Of a DNA stretch of 64,000 nucleotides, positions 31,141-43,219 are shown one piece after another. Source of the stretch: Siderastrea siderea. Its lineage: Eukaryota > Cnidaria > Anthozoa > Scleractinia > Rhizangiidae. Numbering within the stretch: position 1 is the stretch's first letter; each line of letters opens with the position of its first letter. Location: positions 17,381,911-17,445,910 of the forward strand of contig OZ034970.1 in NCBI GenBank assembly GCA_964030785.1. The letters run 5' to 3'. A program made the translations under genes and the position numbers. Below the pieces are notes generated by a model. The model ran no database searches and had not been told where the DNA came from. It saw only the letters and a list, made by a program, of their open reading frames with translations.

Positions 31141-31381
31141 GTGTCATTTTTTTCAAGCCGAGAAAAGGAAACACCATGTCCGAGTCTATTCAGCATTTGT
31201 ATTAATTGTGCATTTTCAATCAGAGTTTTAACCCCCTATGACAACAGAATGTGTTTAGGAGGTTTGGTTTGGCCACAGATGTTGCATAAATGAGATCATG
31301 GCTGAAAGAGTTGATCAACATCTTTATTCTTGAGAAAGATGGAATATTCAGTTTGTCACGAGCGTGGGACAAAGAAACATT

Positions 31382-31445
31382 CTCACTCCCCGACGGGAAT
31401 TGAACCGGTCTGGCGCTCTAACCACTGAACTACTGGGAGACTTGT
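31382..31445 (-). repeat. Degenerate tRNA-derived sequence
   Basis: On the minus strand it reads TCTCCCAGTAGTTCAGTGG, TTAGAGCGCC, then GGTTCAATTCC and GGGGAG, that is A-box and B-box motifs with pairing acceptor arms. Most of the anticodon arm is missing. It is a tRNA pseudogene or a SINE head. Confidence 0.5.
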
Positions 31446-32289
31446 GGCAGGCGAGGTCATATTTACTGAGTTCGTTCTGACACACGTCCTGGATACTGCT
31501 AAGATCAGCAATGTCGAAAGCACCGTGTGTATTAATAAAGAAAGATTAACTGCGGTACTGTCGCCAAGGTGGACTCCAGTAAAGAATCTGACCAGGAATT
31601 CTGGAACTGGGAAAGTGTCTAGAACAACAGGTCCTCGATGAATTGGCCATGAGTAACGGAACGTCGCACATGAGCAGCACACTTGTCAATGACATTTGTA
31701 ATATCTGTGGTTGCAAGCCTGTGGCTTTCAAGTTCCTTTTCTAAAAGAAGCTTTTCTTTAACCCTCTACCTAACTTTAAAATTACCTGATATTTCAATTA
31801 AAAAGTCTTGCCTGAACCTCTTCATTACACACTTTAATCGTCTGAAGGGTCAGTTATGCATTTTTTACGGAAAGCCCAGCTTACGTGAAACAACTCCACT
31901 TGTGGCTGACTCGGACTGAAGGCTCATTAAAACTTTTTCAGTGTATAAAAATTATCATCACAAGATCGCAAAGAAAAAAAGAGTCGTTTTAATTCTTATT
32001 TTGCAGAAGATAAATCCCCACACCATAGATGGGTAGGACAGTAGCAGTTCACGATTAACTGGAAGTGCAGGATAGGACCAAAAATTGAACTCACCCCACC
32101 GCCTTGAAAAATCATGGAAGATGACAATTTGGCAGATGCTATCACATATATTCTTTCACTAAGGGTAGAGATAGAGAGCTTTCCAAAAATGTATGTCACT
32201 CTTTGTCCCCCCAAGTGGTACCCATTCACCCCCTCTGGCTCATGCACTATTAGCGTCCAAAGTTTAAATTATTGTTCTTATCGCCATTG
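31446..32289. other. No gene recognised
   Basis: Overlapping frames on both strands at 31383-31731 show no known domain. The stretch 31700-32290 is without coding character. Confidence 0.4.
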
Positions 32290-33277
32290 TATGATAAATT
32301 TACTCCTAGTGATTTGACTGGTTCATGATGAGATCCAAAGCCCAAGGGTTTGGTTTTATTGTTTTTAGCTGAAACAATCCACATTGCTTTTGTTTTCTTC
32401 TTATTGAATTTAAGACCAGGGATGCTTCTACATCCCTACAGATAAGAGTTGTGTCGTCCGCAAATTGACTAATTTTAGCTTCTACTGATTGCAGTAATTT
32501 AATTCCTCGGCAACCTGCTGACTGTCTGATCTTTTGGGCTAGGAGTTCTACGCCTGAAACGAATAATAAAGGACTCAGTGGACAACCTTACCGAACGCCT
32601 CTTGAAACTCTAAAATAATTGGTCGTGTAGCCTCTGTCTATAACCGCACTTTCTACGTCGCTATAAAGTATGGAGACCCATTTTCTAATAACCTGTCCAA
32701 AGTTTACGTGTCCAAGCACGTTTTGTATAAAGGGCCGTTCTATTGTATCAAGTGCTTTTTCAAAGTCAATAAATAGCAGGATTCCTGGTATTTTTTTTGG
32801 CATCTGTATATTCTAGTAGGTCATTTACCAATCTTACATTTTGCCCAATTTTAAATCTTTCCTTGATAAAACCTGTTTGGACGGAATGAATCAATTTCGG
32901 CAATACTGATTCAATTCTCTTAGCAATTACCTTGGCTAGAATCTTGTAGTCTACATTAAGCAGAGTAATTGGGCGCCAGTTAGATAAAGTAGTCAAATTA
33001 TTTTCATCTTTTGGGATCAATGAGATAATTCCTGGCATTAAAAGATTATAAAAGCGCATTACCTTAAAGTCAAAAAAAGCTTCATAGAATTCTCTTGTAA
33101 AGCCATCATCACCAGGAGTTTTGTTACTTTGGAAGCCTTTAGAGCATTTCCCACCTCATCAATGCTGATTTCATCTTCTAGTTCTTGGTTTTCATGCTCT
33201 TGAAGTTGGGTAAAATTCAAATTTTCTACAAAACTTTCGAATCTTTGTTGTAAATCATTTTCTTCAATCTTTGTCTT
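32290..33277 (-). pseudogene. L1-like LINE reverse transcriptase, split by a DNA transposon
   Basis: The minus strand encodes, in order, VGNALKASKVTKTPGDDGFTREFY, IISLIPKDENN, LSNWRPITLLNVDYKILAK, VQTGFIKERF, LLFIDFEKALDTIE (catalytic Asp region), then GCPLSPLLF and ISQFADDTTL. These are RT blocks 0 to 5 of the L1 type. Frame breaks are present (for example near 32800). The coding sequence upstream of this piece continues at 41165-41460, on the other side of the element 33284-41158. Confidence 0.85.
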
Positions 33278-33283
33278 GTAGAA
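33278..33283. repeat. Target-site duplication, left (GTAGAA)
   Basis: GTAGAA directly precedes the left inverted repeat and is repeated exactly after the right one at 41159-41164. It encodes the FY of the interrupted LINE protein on the minus strand. Confidence 0.9.
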
Positions 33284-33721
33284 AATCAGTGAAAGGTTCC
33301 GGCAATTCTACTTTTTCATAAAAAGGTGAATTCCAAAAGCAAAAAAAGCACAAAAAACAGGTTCACGCCTAGTTCTTCTATGAAACAAAGCGCAAAGTTG
33401 GTATCTTTTTATCACTTTCATTGCTATCAAGCCGAATATGCAAAAAAGCTACCTTTTTTTGTTTAAAGAGGGTGGGTATTTTTCTCTTTCGCCTAAATAT
33501 CTTATCATGCTAATATTGCCAGCTTTTTTCGTGTTTTCACTTTTCTGAAAGAAGGCGTAAACAGAAAATGTCTACCTTTTTCGCGCTAAGAAGCGATATC
33601 ATCAGAAGCGCAAAAAAGGTACCTTTCTTGCACTTTGGAAGCCTTGCTGATTGACAGATGTCAACAGTTGGCACCATTTTATATCTGCACTGGTTTGATC
33701 CGCCCCTCGACACTTTCTGAC
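33284..33721. repeat. Left long terminal inverted repeat of the IS3EU-like element
   Basis: It aligns along its full length with the reverse complement of 40744-41158, through shared landmarks such as CCGGCAATTCTACTTTTTCAT, TTTAAAGAGGGTGGGTATTT and TGGTTTGATCCGCCCC. Scattered substitutions and a short extra segment (about 33580-33615) explain the length difference. Confidence 0.9.
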
Positions 33722-33983
33722 TACCGGTATGAATGAATATCTGAATGTCTAGGCAAATCGCTCAAGTTCTGCAATAATAAATAACATTTAGCGACGATTA
33801 TTCATTTAAGATTTTAACAGGAAGATACTTTCTCTGAGAGAAACTTACGGCTCCACAGGCACTCAATTGGCTTTTGATTGACACCAGTCATTCACTAGTA
33901 TCCACGTGCAAAACATGATTCGATTTCAGAAAAGATAGCGCCCTGCATGTGTGCCGTCCATTTGTTTCGAGCTCCCTTTCGAG

Positions 33984-35697
33984 ATGGCTCACGCGTACGT
34001 AAAAGTAAAACTTCAGAATAAGGTTCTAAAACTACGACCAGAAACGGTCACTGTGGCAAATCTTGCAATGATCTTTAAATTAGAGGTCAACCAAGGAATC
34101 TACATCCACTCAGAAGAAGAGGGAGAGATCATTTTACCCTCTGACGGCGGAGCCTTTACCGTGGAGGAATATGGCAAAACGTACGTCGTGAATGGTGAGC
34201 CAGTGAGTTCTTCAACATCAGCGGAGCCAATATCGAGCACATCACTCGGAATTCCTCTTTCGTATCAGGTGAGAACCAAAAGCAACCTACCACCTGGCCA
34301 GTTACATCCTGAAAGGCCAAAGTTTACGGTTAAAAAGTCTCAGGGATCGGGATGGAAGAAATCGTTCATGTTGTAGAAATAGCGTACTCTGGCCACGTGT
34401 ATGAGAAATATCAAGTTCATTTAACTTTAAAGGAGGAGCGAGCGTCAGTGGAAATCATTGAAGAAATGCTGAGGCAACAGCTCGGTTTTGGTGTTTGTCT
34501 CCTTGACTCCAAGCATCTGCCAATTATGGCAGGCGAGACAACCAAAGGTAAGCTGCGCATTTGTATAAGTTAACCCGATATAGCCAAACCCGTTATTGTA
34601 ATCAGCGTACTGAGTTTACTCAAAAAAGCGACGCGGCACTTGCTAAATTTTTGATTCGACTCTTTGATACGGCGCTTGTTATAGAAAAATTAAGCTTAAA
34701 AGCTTAATTAACTAGTCTTTTGTTTTCAAAAACGGTGAAAACAACATAGTAAAAGTTAGTTTGAAGAGAGCTTAAGGGGAAGAAAGCAAGTAAATACACA
34801 CATTCGAACCAAAAAAATACTATTATAAATGAGAATAAATTTCCAAGGTTGGTTTAAAACGAGCCATATCGTTTTCACATTTTTACTTTAATTAACACTG
34901 CTCGAAAAACTGCCACTCTCTCTCCTCTGCAGAGGCTTCTTTTAGTATTCGCTTAACGAAAATAGCGGTATGGAATTGGTTTTTAATTGGTATGCTGATA
35001 ATTTGGCTTCGCCTATTAATTTAATATTCCTGGCCCCGTTTTTTAAAAAATTGGACAAATACCGATACAGATATTCTCTCTTTGAATAACCATGCAGAGT
35101 CAGACATATAAAGGGGGGCATTTTTGTCTATTTTGAATAGGGTCACAGTTCTGGAGGAGCAGCCGAAAAATTTTGGTTGCGAAAGAAAACGAGATGCAAA
35201 ACTTGAGAAAGGGCAAAGGAAGGGCGAAGAGGGCGAAAACAGGAATCCTGGAACAGTTGAGAAGGATGGTGGCAGAAGGGCCCGACGAAGACGACGATTT
35301 CGTAGATCACCGTTCGCCTACTTCTGAGAAACCCAAAGCTCCCTCACCAGAAGAGGAAGCTTCCAGAGTATTGAAATCAATTTTCAAGTGTTCCATTTGC
35401 CTGAGCACGGTGTCATTGCCGGCCGCAGCGTGTGCGTCTTGCCACGCTGTAATGGGGTGCATCCCTTGCGTTGAACAGTGGCACGTGTCCAGCGCCAACG
35501 CCTCAAAATGCCCCTTGTGTCGCGCTTCCATGAACTATGTGCTTATTCTGATAGTACGCGAAATCAGCAACTTACTAGGCCAGCCGATCCATAAAAGTTC
35601 AGAAGAGGGAAGTGACACTGATACTATTCCATACGGTGCTGGAGACGACGATTCTTCTCATTTGGTGGAGGGATTCGAGCTACACCCTATGCTTTAA
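33984..35697 (+). CDS. RING-finger protein gene inside the IS3EU-like element
   Basis: An ATG at 33984 opens a frame with LQNKVLKLRPETVTVANLA, ubiquitin-like in feel. A second stretch starts at 34352 in the minus-one frame (EEIVHVVEIAYSGHVYEKYQ) and ends at a donor AAAG|GTAAGC (34547). The next exon starts at the acceptor TTGAATAG|GG (35141) in matching phase, reads SQFWRSSRKIL, and continues to the stop at 35695-35697. It contains the RING-type finger FKCSICL, CASC, GCIPCVEQW, KCPLCRA (about 35385-35530). RING proteins act as E3 ubiquitin ligases. A one-base frame break near 34346-34352 is unexplained. Confidence 0.7.
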
Positions 35698-37596
35698 CTC
35701 TAGGCCACTTTTGCATAGTACTTTTAGTTGAGTTAATTGATGAGCACTAAGTTAGTATATTGTTTACACTGAAAGAAGGTTACAGCTTGATACAGTTTAA
35801 GCGGAAACTTATTTGAAGTACACTGATACTGCATTTAGCTTCATTTTGAAAATTTATTCGAGCTTTGAGTTTTGGTTTCTTTAAGTTCGCGTTGACAGAG
35901 GCATTGAACATGCTCCAAAGTTCTAGTGTTCAATTAACACAAACATTAAGTTAGCAGAGTGTTTACATAGAAAGACGATTAGAGCTTGTCACAGTTTAAG
36001 TGGAAACTTCATTGGAACTTATGTTATTAAACAAAACGGAAAGGTCACACAACCAATTTAATGGTTTTGTCAAGGATTTTAAAACAACACAGCCAAATAA
36101 AGTGTGCTGGAGCTGTTTCACGCTTACAATTTTTTTTTAAGGTTTATTGACTTTTACTAAAATATGTATTTTTTTTACTAAAAAAGTACACCCGTTGATT
36201 CCCGCGTTTAGTCATATCACGCATTTTTTGAACCCCCCAGTGGCTTGCCGGGATTCGAAGCGCTCGAAAATGAAATCTTATGCCCTTTCCTTCCTATCTT
36301 GCAAATAGCCCTTCCCCAATGAGCTGCCTTGCCTGATCTCTTTTTACTGGGCAACAATAGTCTGGAGTAAAATGGCTATGGGTTAAGACCCATGGCCGCT
36401 TTAATTAAAATATCAAATTCAAAGCATCATTCATACAAAGTTAAGCCCAGTAAAGGTGCAGGCAAAGAAAACGCCACAGAAAAAGTGCCCTACAAATAAG
36501 GCAGGTGGCCGGGAGATGGGGAGGAGGAGGGGTGAAAAAATCTTGCGAGAAGATGAAATAAACACGAGTTACACTCACGTGGCTTGAATGGTCACGTGAC
36601 CTCCATTTGTCCTAAAGAGGGGGCAAGCCTAATTACAATATACTCCTCCCAAATGTCAAAGCCACTTAGGGAAGCTATAATTATTATAATACTTAACCAG
36701 TAAGAAAGGACATAAAAATCCTATTTGCAGGCAAATATTTTGTTTAGATTAGTAAAATCGACGTCCGAAAGTCCAAAAAAGACAATCACTAAAAGGAATT
36801 ATCGTCGATTTCATTACTACGTGATCTCAAAGTGAAACCTTTAGACTGTGAAGCTAGCAATAGACGTCCGCCAGTTATGCAGTACTAAGAGAATAATAAA
36901 CGCGACTGACTGCATTGTTGAGACTGATATATAAGCATGCGGGAATTTAAAAAAAATACAAGGTGGTAGTTACACGGCGAGTCGGGTAACCCACATAGAG
37001 GGGTAACCCTGCTCTGTTGTTTACTTTAAATACGAGACAGGGTCGCTCGCCTACGTGGAACGCCTTGTCTTCTTGCCGAGTCACCCCTCAAGGCGGGCTA
37101 TCCGTTTTGCATGTAGCCGGAGAAAGCTATCGCTCAGTTTAATTTAAATGTGAACTAAATACCACAAATTCTTAACCCAGACTGTCCTAATAAATCCTAA
37201 ATAATTATTGGGCGTTGTCGTAGAAGACGACAAATATAGTAAATCACGTACGTTTGCACTGAGCAAAGGTAGAATGTTTTGAACTTTATTCATTCAAGGA
37301 ATGTATAATAAACACAATTTCTAATAATTGCTGCGAAGAGACAAATTACGGCAAGAAATTTCCTCCCTTCATTAGATCTTCGAGCCAGTGAGAGATATGC
37401 GGCAGCGACATGTAGGAAATACTGGTGTGTATATATGGTCGTGCAATATTATCATTTGCATTTCAAAGGTTTTATGTACAATGAAAATCTGAAAAAACGA
37501 GAGTCTAACCTAACATCTTCTGACAACTAAATAAACGTTCTCTAGGTCTCCTCACAAATAGGATAGCTCCTAGATGATCTAGGCTTCGAATCAAAT
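35698..37596. other. Non-coding spacer between two convergent genes of the element
   Basis: Nothing coding is visible. Two partly similar AT-rich blocks near 35720-35830 and 35930-36030 share words such as GTTTAAGCGGAAACTT / GTTTAAGTGGAAACTT and ACTAAGTTAG / ATTAAGTTAG, an imperfect repeat of about 210 bp spacing. The region would hold the 3' ends of both genes. Confidence 0.5.
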
Positions 37597-40500
37597 TCAT
37601 GGCAATAAATCTCTCGTGGTGTTGATAAATGACAGGAGAGCGGTCTCCATCAAGGAACCATCCCCATTAGCAGCGTTTTGGAAAATTTCGTGGAAGGAGG
37701 GATTATTTCGTTTGAACTCTGTGTCACGCCTCCTTATTAGTGCGTCATCATTAGCCAGGGGATCAATACCAAATGAACATTCAGAGGTCACAACACCCCC
37801 AGCATTGGTATACATCTGTACGGCATCATCAACGCTCGGTACATCTGCTGGATTTAGTGGGTAAACTCTTCTGGTTATTTGTGCACTACGTCTGGAATTC
37901 GATCGTCCCTTCCTAAGATACAAGAACAGTATAACTGTACTCATTCAGCTCATGCTATTGGAAGTCAGAACAATCATGTCACAGAATTGCACAAAGTCGA
38001 AATTCTCTATTCATTACCACAGACCACTCTCAAGCGTTTCTAGGTGATACAAACCTTCGATAGAATGTGAATTCCATGACGCCATCACCCTCTTAATTCC
38101 GACTTCAGCTACATTCATAGTTATGAAAGAAACACAGAATTGGACAGCTGGGTCATGGCGGTCTATTAGCAAGCCATTTTCCATTCTCACAAGTATTTCT
38201 TTTATTGGGTATATGACACGTTGATTAATCTCCGGCCATTTACGCTCTGCAGGCAGATTCTGGAAAAAAAAACACCGTTTCACCAAATAATGCGCACAGG
38301 TTATAGACGCAAAGAACCCATATTCCAAAAGTTCCCCTATACCTGACCAATATGTTACTTTTATTCAGTGTGCTAGCGCCCCTATATCAATAACCGCCCT
38401 GTTGCGATAAGTCAGCCCCAGTACTGAACGTTTTGCAATTGATGAGCGACAGTGTGAAGCTGTTGATGCAGAATGGACAACTGTATTCTGATTTTAACTT
38501 CCAACTTATATTTATTTACAGTTGCTGTTGCCCTTTTTTATTCAGGTTTGTTTTTTTAAACATTTGGATGCTTATGAAATATGCGTCTTTCCGTAATTAG
38601 CGCTCTGTCTCTGATAAGCGCCCTGATAACTTTTATTAATACAATACCGAGATATGATGGTCATAACGTTCACTTTAGGAAAATAGCTTTACTTACATGA
38701 ATGTAATAAGGCTAGTTTTCAGGTACGCAACTAAAATAAAAGTGTGAAACAAATAAGATATCTCAGGTATATATTACACGGGTTCCTGCATTGTAGTGTA
38801 CACTGCTGATAAACCCATACCTGCCTAGAACGCGTCTGCACATAAGGTTCGCAAGTCACATTTCCTCTCTTGTTTCTCAGGAGATTCTGGACAAAAAGCA
38901 TGAGACAAGATTCGGTGCCGTGGTCCACTCTAACCATATCCCAAATACCCTCTTCCAGAAGGACCTCCCTGTTATGATGATAAGAAGACAGTTTTGTTAC
39001 GCGCGAAACAGAAGTTTTAGGGCATTTGTTGTTTGTCAGTTGGGATCTCCCGAGTGCGCGGACAGAAATTAAATTATTACAAGGAAATTTTTAAATCGTA
39101 ACAAAATAATGTCGCGAATATCGAAAGCTACTTTCTTGATTGAAACAATGTTTTCCAGTTCGCAAGAATTAAGTTGCCACAAGAGTTTTGAAGATGTTTG
39201 AAGATAAATCTTCCATGTTCCAACATGCCCAATGCACAAAATGCAAGTTTTAAAGCTATTATTAAAAAATTAAACCGTCATATTAAATTTGTAGAAATTG
39301 TTAAATAAAGTTTTTTTTATCTTGCATCATTTTAAATATTTTTTAATATAAAGCATTCATCTCTCAGTTCTTTTGTAAGGTAAAAAGCCAGTGCAAATCA
39401 ATTCGAAATTGTATCGAAAAAATAAATGTATAGCACAATCAGGGTAGCTAGGATAGCTGTCATAGGATTTGGGATCCGAAAAATGAACTGCGAACTGCGC
39501 CGTCTGTACACGACCGCCCTTCCCTATACATATTCGTGCTAATTTTAGCGTATAAATTTTTGCCATTTTTGCTTGAAAAGGGGGAAACTTTTAAGTGTCA
39601 GTTCTGAAATTGGGTCGGAAAAATCGCATATTTTGGTCAAAAAATGGGCAAGGATTTAAAGAAGCAGGCGGCACGCCCCTACCACAAATTTCGAGGAGTA
39701 CCTCCTCGGGTTAAAACTGTCACTTTCTGTCCTTGAAAATATATCTTTATGGTCTTGTTTTTTACTAGCACTCTTCCTCCGATTGACTGTTATCTTCAGC
39801 TTGTAAAAAATCGTACAGTTATCGAATTTTCCATTAGCAGGGTTGTTTTTTGATTTAATTTCCAGAAGCTAGGTACCCTTTGTGAAGCAGGGCCCTCAGA
39901 TCAGGGTTTAGAAATTTTAAAAAGTAATGGCAGAGCCGCGAAATTAATACGCTTTTGCTCAGATTTTTTTCTGGAATCGCGAAATTTAATACTCGCAAAA
40001 TACAGCTCTCGAATTTTCGCGAAATTTAGTACGAATAAAGTTTAGTAGTTGACAACACATTGTAATCCACAAGGGATCTCTGAAGGCCATGTAAAAAAAT
40101 GAACAAATACTAGCCTGAAATGTGAGTAGATTATCACAGCATTCTTTCTTGGCATAGAGAATAGTTTGATGATTCTTGAGCTACACCCGTCATTCATGGC
40201 AAAAAAAGTACATCCATACATTACCAGCTTCTCGTTCTGATCACAGTGCAACTTGTTGCCATAATAGGGAGCATAATATGGAACTGGATTGTCTCCGCAC
40301 GGTGTCTTCTCTTCTTCTCGAATGATTGACTGGATTGACACGTCTCAGTGATTTTGATACTTGACTGCTGCTGAGACTAAAACCTTTGCTGCGGATATAA
40401 CCCGTCATCATTTTCCGGCCGTAAGTTGGCCCGACCTGAAATTTAACCACTGTCATTCACCTTTGGAAAAACAAATTATTTCGTTCCACGAAAAAAAGGC

Positions 40501-40733
40501 AAAGCCTTAGATTTACCTCGCTCACGCAACCTTTTTACGATGGCGTGTACCTCCGTTTCATCCATTTTTCTTATTCCATGCCTGGCACAAAACAACCATA
40601 AGTTTCTTTCTGAAAATCCTCTCGTTACTTCTGGATAATTTCGCTTCAGTAAGTCACTAATTTGCTTGTATGTTTTATTTTCCTTGATAAGGCTCCTTAT
40701 CAAGCCGACATTGCCTTCCAAATATTCAGCCAT
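37597..40733 (-). CDS. Integrase-core (IS3EU-like) transposase, five exons
   Basis: Exon 1 (about 40476-40733) has MAEYLEGNVGLIRSLIKE and a helix-turn-helix-like YKQISDLLKRNYP. Exon 2 (about 40090-40450) has VGPTYGRKMMTGYIRSKG and, after a one-base frame break, NPVPYYAPYYGNKLHCDQNEK (first Asp). Exon 3 (38821-38968) follows acceptor CATAACAG and carries IWDMVRVDHGTE (second Asp), ending at CAG|GTATGG. Exon 4 (about 38020-38259) follows TTTTTTCCAG and has ERKWPEINQRV (Glu). Exon 5 (37597-37912) follows GTATCTTAG and ends FINTTRDLLP. The D, D, E order is intact. The protein would cut and rejoin element ends. Confidence 0.75.
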
Positions 40734-40743
40734 ACTTTTGCAA

Positions 40744-41158
40744 TCAAAAAGTGTCAAGGGGCGGATCAAACCAGTGCGGATTTTAAATGGCGCCAACTGT
40801 TGACATCTGTCAATCAGCAAGGCTTCCAAAGTGCAAGAAAGGTACCTTTTCTGGTAGACATTTTCTGGTAGACATTTTCTGCTTACGCCTTCTTTCAGAA
40901 AAGTGAAAACACGAAAAAAGCTAGCAATATTAGCATGATAAGATTTGTAGGCGAAAGAGAAAAATACCCACCCTCTTTAAACAAAAAAAGGTCGCTTTTT
41001 GCATATTGGGCTTGATAGCAAAGAAAGTAATAAAAAGATACCAACTTCGTCCTTTGTTTCATAGAAGAACCAGGCGTGAACCTGGTTTTTGTGATTTTTT
41101 TGCTATTGGAATTCACCTTTTTATGAAAAAGTAGAATTGCCGGAACCTTTCACTGATT
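40744..41158. repeat. Right long terminal inverted repeat of the IS3EU-like element
   Basis: It is the inverted partner of 33284-33721. It contains an additional local tandem duplication, TTTTCTGGTAGACA twice near 40850-40877. The transposase start codon lies just inside it, so the promoter probably resides in the repeat. Confidence 0.9.
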
Positions 41159-41164
41159 GTAGAA
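41159..41164. repeat. Target-site duplication, right (GTAGAA)
   Basis: Exact copy of the left duplication at 33278-33283. Confidence 0.9.
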
Positions 41165-41460
41165 CTGGCCAAAGTGATTTCCTATTTCTTTGGTTACTTG
41201 TTTGAAATCTGACAAGAATTTTCCTTCCCCGATTTGTAACTGAGACAATCTTTTTTTTTTTCATAATTCCTTTCCTCAAGGTTGAAGAAGAATTTCGTTG
41301 GCTTTTCTCCATTTTCAATCCCTCTAGCTTTGGATCTGAAAATTGCTCCTATGCCTTTTTCTTCATAAATTTCCAGTAATTCTTTCTTTAATTTTTCATA
41401 TTCCAATAAGATGTTCTGGTCCAGGCAGACGTCATTACAAATTTGTGTCCAATTCTTCTA
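41165..41460 (-). pseudogene. L1-like LINE, linker region upstream of RT
   Basis: The minus-strand frame reads EYEKLKKELLEIYEEKGIGA, FRSKARGIENGEKPTKFFFNLEERN, the typical L1 motif between endonuclease and RT (R-S-K-x-R...GE-K-x-x-K-F-F-x-N-L-E). A frame change lies near 41250, in a T-run. The coding continues at 33277 beyond the inserted transposon. It is truncated at about 41461 by the start of duplicated segment copy A. Confidence 0.8.
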
Positions 41461-41534
41461 TTCAACGAGTTGTTACACATGACTATGACGTATAAAAGGG
41501 TACAACTAACGTAATTTGTCGTGTTTCTTTACAG

Positions 41535-41804
41535 AATGGAGGCACTGCCATTCTAACAAACTATTTAAAAGTGGCGCTTTTGCCCCAAGATCTGTATGAT
41601 CTCGCTATCGAGATCACAGAAAAGTACGAGGATGGCGATTTTGCACCGCCAGCTGACTCAGCGCAGAGGCAAAGTAAGTGCATCACTTCATCATCCTTTG
41701 ATTTCTTGCGTGGGCTTGACCCAACCAAGGAAGAAGATCAAGTCACCATCCGCACACACCTAACAGATTGGGATGAGACTGGCATACGGCCGTTGAGGAA
41801 TAAG
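41535..41804 (+). CDS. Exon-like segment, copy A, unknown gene
   Basis: Acceptor TTCTTTACAG precedes an open stretch reading NGGTAILTNYLKVALLPQDLYD, EITEKYEDGD and FDFLRGLDPTKEEDQ; a possible donor AAG|GTGATA follows. Copy B (46778-47050) keeps acceptor, frame, donor and length, plus one codon. Conservation of frame in both copies supports a real exon. I do not recognise the protein. A following exon-like piece at 42042-42157 (GDNHTFPLDHGQGVKVFIV) ends at CCA|GTAGGT. Confidence 0.55.
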
Positions 41805-42041
41805 GTGATATGATGTATCAATAAATGGGTGAATGTGTTACTTCTTATTTATCTTACCTTATAATTTGCTTATCATTGGGAATTAATTTTACCCAGGTAT
41901 ACTGTAATCGCCATTCTAGCTGAAATGCACTTAGAATTATTCCAAGTCAATATACTTCATTCCTTGTCTTGATTCCGGATCCTCTATCGTACTTTTCCAG
42001 AAATGGGATAAGTTGTTGTTGTCGATTCCCATTTTACCCAG

Positions 42042-42157
42042 GTGGTGACAATCACACTTTCCCTCTTGACCATGGTCAGGGTGTCAAAGTATTTATTGTG
42101 GCAATTTTTTTGGCCAAGAATGCTGCTGGAGTTGCAAAAGTTGCTAGTGCTTCACCA
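42042..42157 (+). CDS. Second exon-like segment, copy A (empty BEL site)
   Basis: It lies between ATTTTACCCAG and GTAGGT and reads GDNHTFPLDHGQGVKVF and AKNAAGVAKVASASP. In copy B the same piece is cut by the BEL/Pao element at the AAAGT/AAGGT site, and its donor there is the canonical GTAAGT. So A shows the pre-insertion sequence at about 42134-42138. Function unknown. Confidence 0.5.
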
Positions 42158-42712
42158 GTAGGTATTCAAAGCTAAACAGGGCACATAATTTTTTGCCAGC
42201 CTGTCGTAGTCAGGATATGGTCAGTATGATTGTCATCGTTAAATATGGCTTATACAGTATATACGTTATAATGAGTTCACTTTATTAACAATAAATAGAA
42301 AGTTTTCCTGGAGTGTGTAGGGGCTCAAGTTTTGAAACGTCTGACTTTTCGGGTCCAACAGAAAGTTTTGTGCCATTTTTTTTTTCAACATACCCAATCT
42401 TTATCCATTTCATCGTTCATTGGACCATCAAAGTCGACCTTAAGAATAAATGGGATTATGGACTTAGATAATGATACACATTGATCTACTAGGTATTAAA
42501 ACAAGATGTACTTGAAAAGCGGGAGTCAAGCACTTGTCATGGAATGTGTTTTGAACATTAAATGTTGCAATTGGGACATGTATATCTACAATGATTAAAT
42601 TGTAATGTTTACAGGAATCAGGAAAGATCAAAAAACCAACTAAGGGTTTTCCATCACTTTCCATGAATGTTGCTCCATTTTTCCAAAATGGAATATTCGA
42701 AAACCACCTTTG

Positions 42713-43000
42713 TTTAGAGCGGTTTTCAATTGTGTCGAAACCAATTCGCGTTTTGCTTTGGTTTTGCTTTACTTCGCTCTGTGATTGGTTAAAAAATCTT
42801 GCAGCACTTTCTCGACCAGTCAGAAGTAAAACTCAAACCAATGACGACTTGCTTGCCCGCTTTTTCCCTCGCTTGGCGCCGGTTACATGTTATTGCTTGG
42901 AGTTCTGATTGGTTGAGTGGGTAATTTGTGTTTGTTTTGATTGGCTGGGGTAATGGCTTTGGTTTTGGTTTTACGACACTCATTTCAAAAGCGCTCTAAA
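42713..43000. mobile_element. MITE-like element
   Basis: A 288-bp segment with terminal inverted repeats of about 27 bp: TTTAGAGCGGTTTTCAATTG at left and, inverted, TTTAGAGCGCTTTTGAAATG at right, both followed by GTGTCG. It has no coding capacity. It contains several CCAAT/ATTGG words (GATTGGTT). It is absent from copy B at this place. Confidence 0.7.
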
Positions 43001-43219
43001 TCAAAAACCAAGTCTGTAGTTGGCGATAAATACATAGCTGGTCCTCCTCCTTTTCATAGTGGGGTCTCTGTTAATCCAGGAACGGAAAATTACCAATGAA
43101 ACTGCCAGTTTGGAAAAAAAAGATATACCACTGTGGTTAATAGTTCATTTCACGTAATCCGCGCATGGATTTGCAATTTTCCAGTGACAATTGGTCATCC
43201 AAATTTTGTACAAATTTTG

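Larger units (their letters stand above)
33284..41158. mobile_element. IS3EU-like integrase-core DNA transposon carrying a RING-finger gene (7.9 kb)
   Basis: The ends are inverted repeats beginning AATCAGTGAAAGGTTCCGGC, about 438 bp left and 415 bp right. They are flanked by a perfect 6-bp direct repeat GTAGAA (33278-33283 and 41159-41164). Removing element and one duplication rejoins the L1-like LINE reading frame across the site. Inside are a minus-strand multi-exon integrase-core transposase and a plus-strand multi-exon RING-finger gene in convergent orientation. Six-bp duplications and an IS3-type DDE domain point to the IS3EU group. The group name is from memory and needs a database check. 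Confidence 0.85.

Noticed and set aside
31444..31641. 65-codon plus-strand frame
   Set aside because: Overlaps longer but equally featureless frames on the other strand; no support for either.
41571..41813. Complete 80-residue single-exon gene
   Set aside because: The start codon is not ATG and the open frame extends upstream to a splice acceptor conserved in copy B; better read as an internal exon.
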